DNA of 64,000 nt, taken from positions 1 through 64,000 of the forward strand of contig CAJAUM010000098.1 of assembly GCA_903945175.1 (NCBI GenBank), in the 5' to 3' direction. Each line of letters opens with the position of its first letter. The stretch's first letter is position 1. This DNA is from an uncultured Bacteroidales bacterium. Its GTDB lineage: Bacteria; Bacteroidota; Bacteroidia; Bacteroidales; FEN-979. Shown here in pieces: positions 25,636 through 33,599 of the stretch. A program made the position numbers and the translations under genes. The notes beneath the pieces are model-generated. The model was not told where the DNA came from, did not search any database, and saw only the letters and a program-made list of their open reading frames with translations.

Positions 25636-26499
25636 TTAATACTGGTGAAACGCATCAGAAACAAACTCCAGCACCACCGGGAGTGACTGCCGCCAATAGC
25701 TCCAGGTATGGTTTCCATCCCGGATCCTGAACTCATGCGGAATCTCCTTCTTCCGCAAGGCGATATGCACCAGGCTGTTTCCTTCATAAAGAAAATCATC
25801 GTCTCCGCAATCAATGAACCAACGCACCGATTTTATTTTTTCCCTTGTCATTCGGTTAATCAACAACAGCGCATTGTGCTGTTCATAATAGGATTGGATT
25901 ACCGTATCGGGAAGATTTAAATTCTCGCGTAAAAAATTATCCTTGCACTCTTTCAGTGAAAGCGGACCGATGTAGGCGCTTAAAGGGCATGCAGAGGAAA
26001 ACATCTCCGGATGGTGCAATGCATACATAAAGGAGCCGCCGCCACCCATCGAAAGTCCGGCAATGGCGCGAAAGCGTTTTTCACCTTTGATGCGATACAC
26101 TTTTTCCACATGAGGGATCAGTTCATTGAAAAAGAAATCTTCATATGGCCATGTTCCATCAATGCTGTTGAAATAGCCCATGCGGCCAGTGGAGGCGTCG
26201 GGCATCACGATGATCATGGGTGTTGCCCTCCCCGCTGTGATCTCCCTATCGGCTATCAGAAGTACTTCGCCGAATTGCACCCACCCGGTTTGATTATCTC
26301 CCATGCCATGCAGCAAATAAAGGACAGGATAACTCCTTTGGGAAGTTTCATAATCAGGCGGAAGATAGATTGCAAATTTGCGATCGCTCTTGAGGATGGA
26401 GCTGGTCATTGAAAGATTGTCAAAAACCTTTCCACTTTGGGCAAAGGATAATCCCGGGAAAAAAAAGCAGAGGTTTAAAATCAAAAAGAGGTATTTCAT
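25636..26499 (-). CDS. Secreted esterase, alpha/beta hydrolase (EsteraseD/Fes type)
   Basis: A 287-residue protein with a signal peptide (PGLSFAQS). Catalytic residues fit the esterase D/XynZ family: nucleophile in AGLSMGGGGSF, acid in DCGDDDFLYEG and histidine in DGNHTWSYWR. Also YLLHGMGDNQTGW forms the oxyanion loop. Family members hydrolyse feruloyl/acetyl esters on polysaccharides, siderophore esters or S-formylglutathione; secretion favours a carbohydrate or ester substrate. It follows the riboswitch-controlled T9SS gene by 50 bases and could be read from the same promoter. Confidence 0.85.
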   Translation of the reverse strand: MKYLFLILNLCFFFPGLSFAQSGKVFDNLSMTSSILKSDRKFAIYLPPDYETSQRSYPVLYLLHGMGDNQTGWVQFGEVLLIADREITAGRATPMIIVMPDASTGRMGYFNSIDGTWPYEDFFFNELIPHVEKVYRIKGEKRFRAIAGLSMGGGGSFMYALHHPEMFSSACPLSAYIGPLSLKECKDNFLRENLNLPDTVIQSYYEQHNALLLINRMTREKIKSVRWFIDCGDDDFLYEGNSLVHIALRKKEIPHEFRIRDGNHTWSYWRQSLPVVLEFVSDAFHQY

Positions 26500-26549
26500 G
26501 GTATGTATCTGTTTTGCGTTTATAAAAACGACCTACTTCCAAAATCCCT

Positions 26550-27860
26550 TTACCGTTTCATAAATTTTGCCACGACCGCTTCTCCGCTGGTTTTCAACAT
26601 CAGGCAATACAATCCGGCAGGAAGGTTTGCAACCGGAACATCCGGCCATGCCGATTCCCCCAGGTTCTTTTCGTACATGAAAACGGTTTTACCGAAAATA
26701 TCTGTGATCAGGATGGTCTGAATATCCATTTTCCCCGTATAACGAAGGGTGATCCTGTCAACAGCCGGGTTGGGATACACCGAAAGAACCGGAGTTTCCG
26801 CGTTCTTGTTTGTTACGCCCACCGGGAATTTCCGGTAATCAACACCCACCACATCGGAACTGATGCCGGTTGAAAAGGAGGTGATGGAATCTCCGGCAAG
26901 GTTCGAAACCAGGCAGTAGCCCGGGGTAATGAAATCGCCGATGTTGGTATATATCCTGTTATTCAGGGTGTCGATCGCAGACGAAAGGATGTAGGTGAAC
27001 ATGGCAGAACCCGGATCCCTTACAATGGTCGTATCTGCAATTTTCATAGAATTAAGGCGGAATGAACCAATTCCTTCATTCATCATAAAATATAATGTAG
27101 AATCCTGTATTCCGGTACCGTTGCTCACCTTCACGCTAATCAACTGGTTGATGTGTCCCCCTGTTGAAGGATCGTAAGCAGATACGCTTCCAACAGCCGG
27201 CATTCCATAGGGCGTTTTATTCACGGAATAAATCTTCCCGTCATATTTATAAAGATTAAATATTCCGATGGCATTGGCGCCAAGGTTGATCTCGCGCGAT
27301 AAGGTCCATGTGGATGGATCAATCACGGCGATTTTACCTTCGGTGCCCATCCAGCCTCCATTGACTGCCACATACACGGTATCTCCGATGGAAATAACAC
27401 CGCCGCAATCGCCCGAGATATGATCAACCTGGGCAATCAGCGACAGGTTTGCAGTATCCAGCACCTCCACAAAATATTTGGACAGGGGATATTGTTTCGA
27501 CACGATCAACCTGTTTTGAAACATACCCAGTCTGGCAAGGCCTGAGTCAGGAATGGCCGCCATCCGTTGAAACGTATTCAGGTTATATTTTATGATGGAA
27601 TCCTGGGCGTTGAAAAACGCCACATTCCCGACAATGAGAATATCCTGACCCGATTGGGTGAATACCGTGTTGAATTGATTGACGGCCTTTACAACCGGAT
27701 CATATGACTGAACTGCTACAAAATCGTTGTATGGAGGAGAATATTCAAACCTTCCGCTGTTCCCGGTGATGATCTGTTTGGTCCAGTCCATGGTTTGTGA
27801 AGAAACCGTGAATGAGCCAACCAGCAGTAAACTCAAAGTAATCAATGCAGGTAATTTCAT
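26550..27860 (-). CDS. Cobalamin-controlled YncE/BtuG-like propeller with T9SS domain
   Basis: A 436-residue protein with a signal peptide (TVSSQT), a ~340-residue seven-bladed-propeller pattern of the YncE/DUF5074 type (repeats such as KIAVIDPSTWTLSREI, SVSAYDPSTGGHI) and a C-terminal sorting domain (VYPNPAVDRITLRY ... LPAGLYCLMLKT ... VAKFMKR). It lies directly downstream of a cobalamin riboswitch. In Bacteroides the riboswitch-controlled propeller lipoprotein BtuG captures vitamin B12 at the cell surface for BtuB. This gene looks like the T9SS-anchored equivalent; no lipobox is present. No BtuB receptor lies beside it. The ATG at 27860 opens the signal peptide; an upstream start at 27875 is possible. 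Confidence 0.8.
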   Translation of the reverse strand: MKLPALITLSLLLVGSFTVSSQTMDWTKQIITGNSGRFEYSPPYNDFVAVQSYDPVVKAVNQFNTVFTQSGQDILIVGNVAFFNAQDSIIKYNLNTFQRMAAIPDSGLARLGMFQNRLIVSKQYPLSKYFVEVLDTANLSLIAQVDHISGDCGGVISIGDTVYVAVNGGWMGTEGKIAVIDPSTWTLSREINLGANAIGIFNLYKYDGKIYSVNKTPYGMPAVGSVSAYDPSTGGHINQLISVKVSNGTGIQDSTLYFMMNEGIGSFRLNSMKIADTTIVRDPGSAMFTYILSSAIDTLNNRIYTNIGDFITPGYCLVSNLAGDSITSFSTGISSDVVGVDYRKFPVGVTNKNAETPVLSVYPNPAVDRITLRYTGKMDIQTILITDIFGKTVFMYEKNLGESAWPDVPVANLPAGLYCLMLKTSGEAVVAKFMKR

Positions 27861-27916
27861 GATGCCATTAGTCAAAAGGATAGATCCTTGCCTTTAACCC
27901 GAAAGCTGGAAAAAAT

Positions 27917-28112
27917 TTGAATGGCAGGTCTTCTGGCTTGCTCAGTCTTCCGGGTCTTCCCATCCCGCGAAAGCGGGAAAGTGACAAAAAGAGGTCGAAA
28001 GACATTTTTAAGAGCTTACAGCTGCGGGAACAGTTCCGGATTTTCACCGGATTCCCTTTTCACTTTTTTCTGAAGAAAATCACAAAAAAGAACCAATCAT
28101 ATGTCACCGGCA
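27917..28112 (-). promoter_or_regulatory. Cobalamin (adenosylcobalamin-type) riboswitch
   Basis: On the minus strand the segment has the core GGGAATCCGGTGAAAATCCG, then AACTGTTCCCGCAGCTGTAA, a variable CCCGCTTTCGCGGG hairpin, CCGGAAGACTGAGC and the B12 box AGCCAGAAGACCTGCC ending near 27918. These are the conserved blocks of the cobalamin riboswitch in the correct order. It sits 57 bases upstream of the BtuG-like T9SS gene and should repress it when B12 is plentiful. The 5' boundary is approximate. Confidence 0.93.
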
Positions 28113-28130
28113 AACTTACAAAAATTAGCT

Positions 28131-28562
28131 TTACAACTTGCCGATGGCGCTGTTAATTTCGGCTTTCATCCTTGAAATAAATTTTCCCGGATTGTTCTGG
28201 GCACAGGAAAAAGCAAATTCGGTTAGGTCGTTCTTCACCTCTTTTCCATTGACGAATGTAACCAGGTAAAGGGACTGTGCGTTTATTTCAAATTTTCCTG
28301 AGATGGTTGCATTCGATTTATCCTCCGTATTAAGCACCCTGAATTTTATAGTCCCCGCCTTTACCTCACCGGCATACTCCGATTGCATCAGTTTCCTGGT
28401 ATGATCTTCAATGGATTGATCAATCGGGCATCGTTCGCTGGTATGGAAATAATAGATCTCCAGCCTCGGGCTGACTTTGGCGGGCGTTGGTTTTTGTGCA
28501 CCTACACCCATGCCCTGCAGGATCAGGATCAATCCAAGGAACAATTTCAAAGTTCTTTTCAT
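28131..28562 (-). CDS. ArsF-family thioredoxin-like secreted protein
   Basis: A 143-residue protein with a signal peptide (GMGVGAQ). The motif IYYFHTSERCPIDQSIED matches the start of the ArsF family (named for a nitrophenyl-arsenical nitroreductase subunit; thioredoxin-like), which often sits in Bacteroidota arsenic loci. Most members have a CxxC-type pair in this motif; here the second cysteine is replaced by aspartate (CPID), leaving C in FAFSCAQN further on. It is followed by the cobalamin riboswitch and preceded, 29 bases away, by the DUF6132 gene, with which it is probably co-transcribed. Confidence 0.75.
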   Translation of the reverse strand: MKRTLKLFLGLILILQGMGVGAQKPTPAKVSPRLEIYYFHTSERCPIDQSIEDHTRKLMQSEYAGEVKAGTIKFRVLNTEDKSNATISGKFEINAQSLYLVTFVNGKEVKNDLTEFAFSCAQNNPGKFISRMKAEINSAIGKL

Positions 28563-28591
28563 GCTGTTTCAGTTATTTGGGTCCGGGTGAT

Positions 28592-28828
28592 TCAGCAGGC
28601 GCAGGGCCGGTTGACCAGGAAATATCCGAAGAACCCTCCGAAGGCGATACTGGCATAGGGGTTACTCGTGATCGCACATGTTCCTGACGCACATCCGACA
28701 AAATGATAATATAAAAATCCCGCGATCCCGCCTACGGCTATCGCGATAATGCTTTTCCGGAAATCGCCTGATTTCAGGTATTCTTTTACTGAACGGGGTT
28801 TGCTCTTACCTTCACATGAATTTGCCAT
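28592..28828 (-). CDS. DUF6132 small membrane protein
   Basis: A 78-residue protein beginning MANSCEGKS, with two hydrophobic segments (IIAIAVGGIAGFLYYHFVG and SIAFGGFFGYFLV) and cysteines in GCASGTCAI and the C-terminal CAC. This is the DUF6132 layout, often found next to ArsF-like proteins and permeases in Bacteroidota metalloid loci. Probably an inner-membrane protein that handles thiol-reactive metals; the function is unproven. The ATG at 28828 was chosen; a longer start at 28852 overlaps the promoter box. Confidence 0.75.
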   Translation of the reverse strand: MANSCEGKSKPRSVKEYLKSGDFRKSIIAIAVGGIAGFLYYHFVGCASGTCAITSNPYASIAFGGFFGYFLVNRPCAC

Positions 28829-28849
28829 GATTTTTTTGAATTTGAAATG

Positions 28850-28857
28850 CAAAGGTA
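28850..28857 (-). promoter_or_regulatory. -7 promoter element
   Basis: TACCTTTG on the minus strand 22 bases upstream of the DUF6132 start. It probably drives the DUF6132-ArsF-like unit. Confidence 0.4.
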
Positions 28858-28971
28858 AAATTGTTTTTCAAATAAATCGCTTAAATATCACTATTATATT
28901 TTGTTTTCAGTAAAAATTGAAGAACCCCGCCTCCAACAGCAGAGGATGCACTCGCAGGGATTCAGTGAAGT

Positions 28972-30129
28972 CTAGGCCTTTTTCAGTTTAAACCCCGTGA
29001 ACAGAAGGTAGATCATCGACAGGAGCAGAAGAACCAATCCGCCAGCCTGGCCCATATGATCGGAAAGAAGGCCCATTAATGGAGGGATTACAGCACCGCC
29101 AGCCACACCCATGATCATAAGCCCCGAAATTTCGTTGGCCCTATCCGGCATTTTCTGCAAGGCTGCCGAGAAAATGATGGAAAAAACGTTGGCCACTGCA
29201 AATCCAAGGATAAAGATCAGCACCAGGATGGCCCACAGGTTGCTCATCATCAGCATCACCACCAGGCCGACGATGGCCACGATCATACTGATTATCAAAA
29301 ACATTCTACCGGAAAATTTAATCAGAAGGATGGCCCCCACAAAGGTTCCGGTAGTACGGGCGATGAAATAGAGACTGGTTCCCAACCCGGCCTGATCGAG
29401 GAGTATGTTACACCGCTCCATCAAAAATTTCGGGATGGTGATGTTCAAACCCACATCGATCCCTACCACGAAAAGAATGCCAAGGAAGAACATCAGGATG
29501 GTTTTATCTTTCAGCAATCCGAAACATGCGGCGAAGGAGGATGTCTTGCCTTCGATGGGCTTTTCATCTATCTGTGTGAAGAACAACCACAAGGTAGACA
29601 GGAGGGTGACCACTGCAAAAATCGGGAAAAGCAATTTCCAGTTTCCCAGACTTGCCGCAGCAAACCCGGCAATGACCGGACCAAGGAATGAGGCAATGGC
29701 CTTGATGAACTGACCCCAGGTGAGGCTGCTGGTGAGCCGGTCGCCCCTGACTACGTTTGACAACAACGGATTTAATGATACCTGCAGAATGGTATTGCCA
29801 ATGCCCAATAAGGCAAAGGCCACCAGTACCACTTCGAAGCGGTAGGCGATCAGCGGCACCAGCATTGCTACAAAGGTAACCGCCATGCTGAGTACAACCG
29901 TCTTCTTACGCCCGATTGAATTCATCAGGAGGCCGGTAGGCACCGAAAATACAGCAAACCATAAAAATACCATCATTGGTAAAAGGTTGGCCAGGCTGTC
30001 GCTCAGGGCGAAATCCTGTTTTACATAGTTGGTCGAAATGCCAACAACATCGACAAATCCCATGATAAAAAACCCGAAAAGAACGGGCATGACCTTAGAA
30101 AAGGAGTTTTCGTTTTTCATCGTATTCAT
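28972..30129 (-). CDS. MFS transporter (FucP-like)
   Basis: A 385-residue protein with 12 predicted membrane helices and the MFS loop signature LMNSIGRKKTV between helices 2 and 3. Its layout resembles the FucP/sugar-proton symporter branch common in Bacteroidota. The substrate is not deducible; a sugar is the family default, but its position between ArsF/DUF6132 and the divergent ars-hgc operon makes an organoarsenical or metabolite exporter conceivable. In-frame starts at 30129 and 30120 both work. Confidence 0.82.
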   Translation of the reverse strand: MNTMKNENSFSKVMPVLFGFFIMGFVDVVGISTNYVKQDFALSDSLANLLPMMVFLWFAVFSVPTGLLMNSIGRKKTVVLSMAVTFVAMLVPLIAYRFEVVLVAFALLGIGNTILQVSLNPLLSNVVRGDRLTSSLTWGQFIKAIASFLGPVIAGFAAASLGNWKLLFPIFAVVTLLSTLWLFFTQIDEKPIEGKTSSFAACFGLLKDKTILMFFLGILFVVGIDVGLNITIPKFLMERCNILLDQAGLGTSLYFIARTTGTFVGAILLIKFSGRMFLIISMIVAIVGLVVMLMMSNLWAILVLIFILGFAVANVFSIIFSAALQKMPDRANEISGLMIMGVAGGAVIPPLMGLLSDHMGQAGGLVLLLLSMIYLLFTGFKLKKA

Positions 30130-30249
30130 TTAAATGTCATCCACGACAAAAATAACGAATTAAGATTGACGAATTGGACTCCGGAAATTTAAAACCTAAC
30201 ATAGTTTACCGGCTGATTCCCTCCATATCAAAAATTAACTATTTAAATT

Positions 30250-30303
30250 CGCTATAAATTATAACGTATTTATACGCTATAATAATTTATAACGTATATT
30301 TGC
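30250..30303 (+). promoter_or_regulatory. arsR promoter and ArsR-type operator
   Basis: The -7 box TATATTTGC is at 30295-30303. The half-site ATAACGTAT (30261-30269) faces ATACGCTAT (30272-30280) as an 8/9-matching dyad, ATAACGTAT recurs at 30289-30297 overlapping the -7 box, and a further half-site CGCTAT lies at 30250-30255. Repeated A/T-rich dyads over the promoter are typical of ArsR/SmtB autorepression. Binding there would block the whole arsR-arsC-hgcAB-acr3 operon. Confidence 0.65.
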
Positions 30304-30326
30304 GACATAAAAAATTCACCTATAAA

Positions 30327-30662
30327 ATGGCCTACGCAAAAACGGATCTATTTGATCACAAATTAAATTCGACTGCAGTGTTGTTCAAGGCGCTGGCACA
30401 CCCTGCCCGACTTGCAATATTGCAGTACCTGGCAGAAACCAAGGTATGTATCACCGGAGATATTTCAGATGAATTGCCCTTGAGCCGGACCACAGTGAAC
30501 CAGCATCTGACAGAATTAAAAAATGTCGGATTGATCCAGGGGACCGTTGACGGGGTAAAGGTGAATTACTGTCTGAACCCTGAGAAACTTAAAGAATTCA
30601 GTGAACTTGCAACCTCTTTTTTCGAAGAGATTTCCCGGCAAACAAACATCGAATGCAAATAA
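30327..30662 (+). CDS. arsR: ArsR/SmtB-family repressor
   Basis: A 111-residue winged-helix regulator. ALAHPARLAILQYL and the recognition helix region LSRTTVNQHLTELKNVGLI are characteristic. The canonical ELCVCDL metal site is replaced by KVCITGDISDEL with a single cysteine (C41); other cysteines are C82 and the C-terminal C110, so the As(III) or metal site is atypical. As the first gene of the operon it should repress its own promoter and be released by arsenite or a related thiophilic ion. The ATG at 30327 was chosen over the upstream in-frame ATG at 30300, which lies inside the -7 box. Confidence 0.88.
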   Translation: MAYAKTDLFDHKLNSTAVLFKALAHPARLAILQYLAETKVCITGDISDELPLSRTTVNQHLTELKNVGLIQGTVDGVKVNYCLNPEKLKEFSELATSFFEEISRQTNIECK

Positions 30663-30672
30663 GAGCTATATC

Positions 30673-30696
30673 ATCCTCAAATCCTCAAATCCCCAA
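30673..30696 (+). repeat. Tandem octamer repeat ATCCTCAA
   Basis: Three contiguous 8-base units (ATCCTCAA, ATCCTCAA, ATCCCCAA) fill the arsR-arsC gap. The same octamer array occurs in the hgcB-acr3 gap and, inverted, after the ATP-grasp gene near 63.04 kb. Confidence 0.6.
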
Positions 30697-30706
30697 ATTT
30701 CAATCT

Positions 30707-31123
30707 ATGCGAATTCTAATTCTATGTACCGGTAATTCATGCCGGAGCCAGATGGCAGAAGGATTTTTAACATCGTTCGATCCACGGCTGGAGGTTTTCT
30801 CAGCCGGCACTCACCCCGCACCCCATGCCAACCCTCATGCTGTTGCGGTGATGAAGGAGTTGGGAATTGATATTTCTGGCAATAAACCAAAGCATGTTGA
30901 TCTCTTTCTTGCTGATTCTTTTGATTATGTGATCACGGTTTGCGGCGGCGCCATGGAAACTTGTCCGGCTTTTATTGGCACGGTCAAAACCCGCTTGCAT
31001 ATCGGGTTTGATGATCCAGCTGATGCCGTTGGGACTCCGGAAGAGGTAATCACTGTTTATCGCAGGGTTCGCGATGAAATCAGAGAGGGCTTTAGCGCTT
31101 TTTATGATGAAAAGATTAAATGA
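30707..31123 (+). CDS. arsC: Arsenate reductase, LMW-phosphatase/thioredoxin type
   Basis: A 138-residue protein starting MRILILCTGNSCRSQMAEGF, which contains the P-loop CxxNxCRS of low-molecular-weight phosphatase-fold ArsC. Later VITVCGGAMETCPAF supplies the two additional redox cysteines used in the triple-cysteine mechanism, and GFDDPAD is the conserved aspartate loop. It reduces arsenate to arsenite with thioredoxin, producing the substrate of Acr3. The ATG at 30707 was chosen; the upstream frame only covers the octamer repeat. Confidence 0.9.
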   Translation: MRILILCTGNSCRSQMAEGFLTSFDPRLEVFSAGTHPAPHANPHAVAVMKELGIDISGNKPKHVDLFLADSFDYVITVCGGAMETCPAFIGTVKTRLHIGFDDPADAVGTPEEVITVYRRVRDEIREGFSAFYDEKIK

Positions 31124-31145
31124 ACGATATAACTTTTAGATCGTT

Positions 31146-32183
31146 ATGATGACCGGTTACATTCACGGAGAGATTGAGACAACTGCTGGTTTATTCCCCC
31201 GGATTGAAACTCAATGGAACCGTTCTGACTATTGGGGAGCAATTAAGACCCGCTGGTCTGTTGGACGCATGAAATACCGGGTTGCACCAGGGATTTATGC
31301 CGTTGGTGATCCCGACCGGAACTCCCGGGTGTTCGTGACGGGGAATTATAAACTCAGCTTCGATCACCTCCGCAGGGCCCTTACTGGGATGAATGGCTGG
31401 ATTCTAGTCATTGATACCAAAGGGATCAACGTTTGGTGTGCTGCAGGGAAAGGAACCTTCAGCACCAAGGAAATAGTCAGGCGCATCCGGATTCACCATC
31501 TTGAACAGGTAGTTGACCACCGGAAGATCATTGTACCTCAGTTGGGTGCAACCGGTGTGGCCGCCCATGAGGTAAAGAAAATGACCGGGTTCACCGTGAT
31601 TTACGGACCCGTATTGGCTGAGGACATCAAAGCCTTTATCGATGCTGGGCTCAAGGCAACCGAAGCCATGAGGCACGTAACCTTTCCCCTGGTTGAAAGG
31701 GTTAAACTGATACCGGTAGATATTTTTTACGGAAAATATTACATGCTGATTGTTCCGTTGGTTTTTCTTATTCTTTCAGGTCTATATCCCGGCGGGTACT
31801 CCGTTGATCTTGCTTTGATCTCAGGAGGAAAGTCAGCCATTAACCTTTTTTCAGGTTACTTCGCCGGTTGTGTTCTCACACCTGCCCTTCTGCCCTGGAT
31901 TCCTTTCCGAAGGTTTTCAGCCAAAGGTGTTGTAACCGGATGGTTTGTGGCCTTGCTGCTTCTGTTGGCTGGTACGTTGGGGTTGACCCTGACTGAGAAA
32001 GTTTCATGGTTTCTGATGATGGGGGCACTGTCGTCATTTATGGCCATGAATTTTACAGGATCCTCAACCTATACTTCGCTATCGGGGGTGCAGAAAGAGA
32101 TGAAAACTGCTTTGCCGGCTCAGATTGCCATGGCCTCACTGGGTTTCATGGGATGGATCATAACTAAATTTGTTTCAATATGA
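31146..32183 (+). CDS. hgcA: HgcA, corrinoid mercury methyltransferase
   Basis: A 345-residue protein with the diagnostic HgcA cap-helix motif INVWCAAGKGTF at residues 94-105 (N95, W97, C98, K102). C98 is the proposed lower cobalt ligand of the corrinoid. The soluble cobalamin-binding domain covers residues ~1-180, and five hydrophobic segments (about 195-345) form the membrane domain, as in characterised HgcA (~338 residues). It transfers a methyl group from methylcob(III)alamin to Hg(II), making methylmercury. It starts 22 bases after arsC and overlaps hgcB by four bases (ATGA). A plain acetyl-CoA-pathway corrinoid protein is excluded by the NVWCAAGK motif and the membrane tail. Confidence 0.95.
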   Translation: MMTGYIHGEIETTAGLFPRIETQWNRSDYWGAIKTRWSVGRMKYRVAPGIYAVGDPDRNSRVFVTGNYKLSFDHLRRALTGMNGWILVIDTKGINVWCAAGKGTFSTKEIVRRIRIHHLEQVVDHRKIIVPQLGATGVAAHEVKKMTGFTVIYGPVLAEDIKAFIDAGLKATEAMRHVTFPLVERVKLIPVDIFYGKYYMLIVPLVFLILSGLYPGGYSVDLALISGGKSAINLFSGYFAGCVLTPALLPWIPFRRFSAKGVVTGWFVALLLLLAGTLGLTLTEKVSWFLMMGALSSFMAMNFTGSSTYTSLSGVQKEMKTALPAQIAMASLGFMGWIITKFVSI

Positions 32184-32476
32184 ACGGACTAGTATATCTT
32201 ACTGATGTCGTAACCCTTGTACTGGATAGGTCGAAGTGCAGTGGTTGCCGTATGTGCATGGAGGTTTGTCCGCATGCTGTTTTTGGAATCGAACATAAAA
32301 AAGCGGTAATCCTGCACAAGGATTTCTGCATGGAGTGTGGCGCCTGTGCTAAAAATTGCAAAGAAGGGGCCATCACTGTAAAATCGGGCGTTGGCTGCGC
32401 CGCCGGTATCATCAATGGCATATTGCGTGGAACCGAGCCGACGTGCGATTGCGGGTCGACCGGAAATTGCTGTTAA
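32180..32476 (+). CDS. hgcB: HgcB, 2[4Fe-4S] ferredoxin for mercury methylation
   Basis: A 98-residue ferredoxin with CSGCRMCMEVCP (C20, C23, C26, C30) and the HgcB-type second cluster motif CMECGACAKNC (C50, C53, C56, C60). It then has the conserved single cysteine in GVGCAAG (C73) and the C-terminal vicinal pair CC (C97, C98) preceded by CDC. It reduces the HgcA corrinoid to Co(I), and its extra cysteines are thought to deliver Hg(II). The start codon overlaps the hgcA stop, so synthesis is coupled. All features of functional HgcB are present. Confidence 0.95.
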   Translation: MNGLVYLTDVVTLVLDRSKCSGCRMCMEVCPHAVFGIEHKKAVILHKDFCMECGACAKNCKEGAITVKSGVGCAAGIINGILRGTEPTCDCGSTGNCC

Positions 32477-32499
32477 TCCTCAAATCTTCACATCCTCAA
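32476..32499 (+). repeat. Tandem octamer repeat ATCCTCAA, second array
   Basis: ATCCTCAA, ATCTTCAC, ATCCTCAA in tandem between hgcB and acr3, starting at the last base of the hgcB stop codon. Related arrays lie at 30673-30696 and 63028-63051. Confidence 0.55.
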
Positions 32500-32509
32500 A
32501 TTCTTTAAT

Positions 32510-33562
32510 ATGAAAACAAAATTAAACTTTCTTGACCGTTTCCTGACTCTCTGGATTTTTCTTGCCATGGCCATTGGCGTCTTCTGGGGATGGCTTTACC
32601 CGGGCATTGCCGGATTCTGGAATTCAATGTCATCAGGAACCACCAACATCCCGATCGCCATCGGGCTCATCGTCATGATGTATCCCCCTCTGGCCAAAGT
32701 AAAATACGAAGAACTGGGCGATGTCTTCAAAAATACCAAAATCCTGGGATTGTCGCTGGTTCAGAACTGGCTGATCGGTCCGGTGCTGATGTTCCTTCTG
32801 GCCATCATCTTCCTGCAATTCAACATCGACTATATGTATGGGCTGATCCTGATCGGACTGGCACGCTGCATTGCCATGGTGATCGTATGGAATGAGCTTG
32901 CCAAAGGCGATACAGAGTATTGCGCCGGCCTGGTGGCCTTCAATTCCATCTTCCAGGTACTCCTCTTTTCCATTTACGCCTACCTCTTTATCGCAGTGTT
33001 CCCTGCCTGGTTCGGACTTCCGACCAACAGCGCCGTTGAAGCCATCACCATCAAACAGATCGCCGAAAGCGTATTCATCTACCTCGGCATCCCCTTCCTG
33101 GCCGGATTTCTGACCCGGTTCATCCTGATCCGCGTAAAAACCAAAGAGTGGTATCACACGAAATTTGTTCCCCGGATCAGCCCGCTGACCCTGATCGCAC
33201 TGCTCTTTACCATCCTGGTGATGTTTTCTCTCAAAGGAGAATATATTGTGAAAATTCCGATGGATGTAGTCCGGATCGCCATCCCGCTAACCATCTATTT
33301 TATCATCATGTTCCTGCTCTCCTTTTTCATGAGTAAAAAGGCAGGCGCCACATATGAACAGTCGGCCACCCTTTCGTTCACCGCCGCAAGCAACAACTTT
33401 GAACTGGCCATTGCTGTAGCCATTGCCGTTTTCGGAATTAACTCCGGAGAAGCTTTTGCTGCCGTAATCGGGCCCTTGGTCGAGGTACCGGTGCTTATCG
33501 GTTTGGTGAATGTGGCCCTATGGATCAAGCGGAAATATTTTGACCCCGCACCTTCTTTTTGA
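32510..33562 (+). CDS. acr3: Acr3 arsenite efflux permease
   Basis: A 350-residue protein with ten membrane helices. [39 protein letters not shown] and [19 protein letters not shown] are Acr3 signature segments; the cysteine in ARCIAMV is the residue essential for As(III) transport in this family. It exports arsenite (or antimonite) made by ArsC. It is the last gene of the arsR-arsC-hgcAB-acr3 unit, 33 bases after hgcB. Confidence 0.92.
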   Translation: MKTKLNFLDRFLTLWIFLAMAIGVFWGWLYPGIAGFWNSMSSGTTNIPIAIGLIVMMYPPLAKVKYEELGDVFKNTKILGLSLVQNWLIGPVLMFLLAIIFLQFNIDYMYGLILIGLARCIAMVIVWNELAKGDTEYCAGLVAFNSIFQVLLFSIYAYLFIAVFPAWFGLPTNSAVEAITIKQIAESVFIYLGIPFLAGFLTRFILIRVKTKEWYHTKFVPRISPLTLIALLFTILVMFSLKGEYIVKIPMDVVRIAIPLTIYFIIMFLLSFFMSKKAGATYEQSATLSFTAASNNFELAIAVAIAVFGINSGEAFAAVIGPLVEVPVLIGLVNVALWIKRKYFDPAPSF

Positions 33563-33599
33563 TTTACAAAAATGGTATCCCTGCTCGGAACAATTTTAT

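Noticed and set aside
31146-32183. Alternative reading of hgcA as acetyl-CoA-pathway corrinoid protein (CfsP/CdhD)
   Set aside because: The NVWCAAGK motif, the C-terminal five-helix membrane domain and the adjacent HgcB ferredoxin are specific to HgcA.
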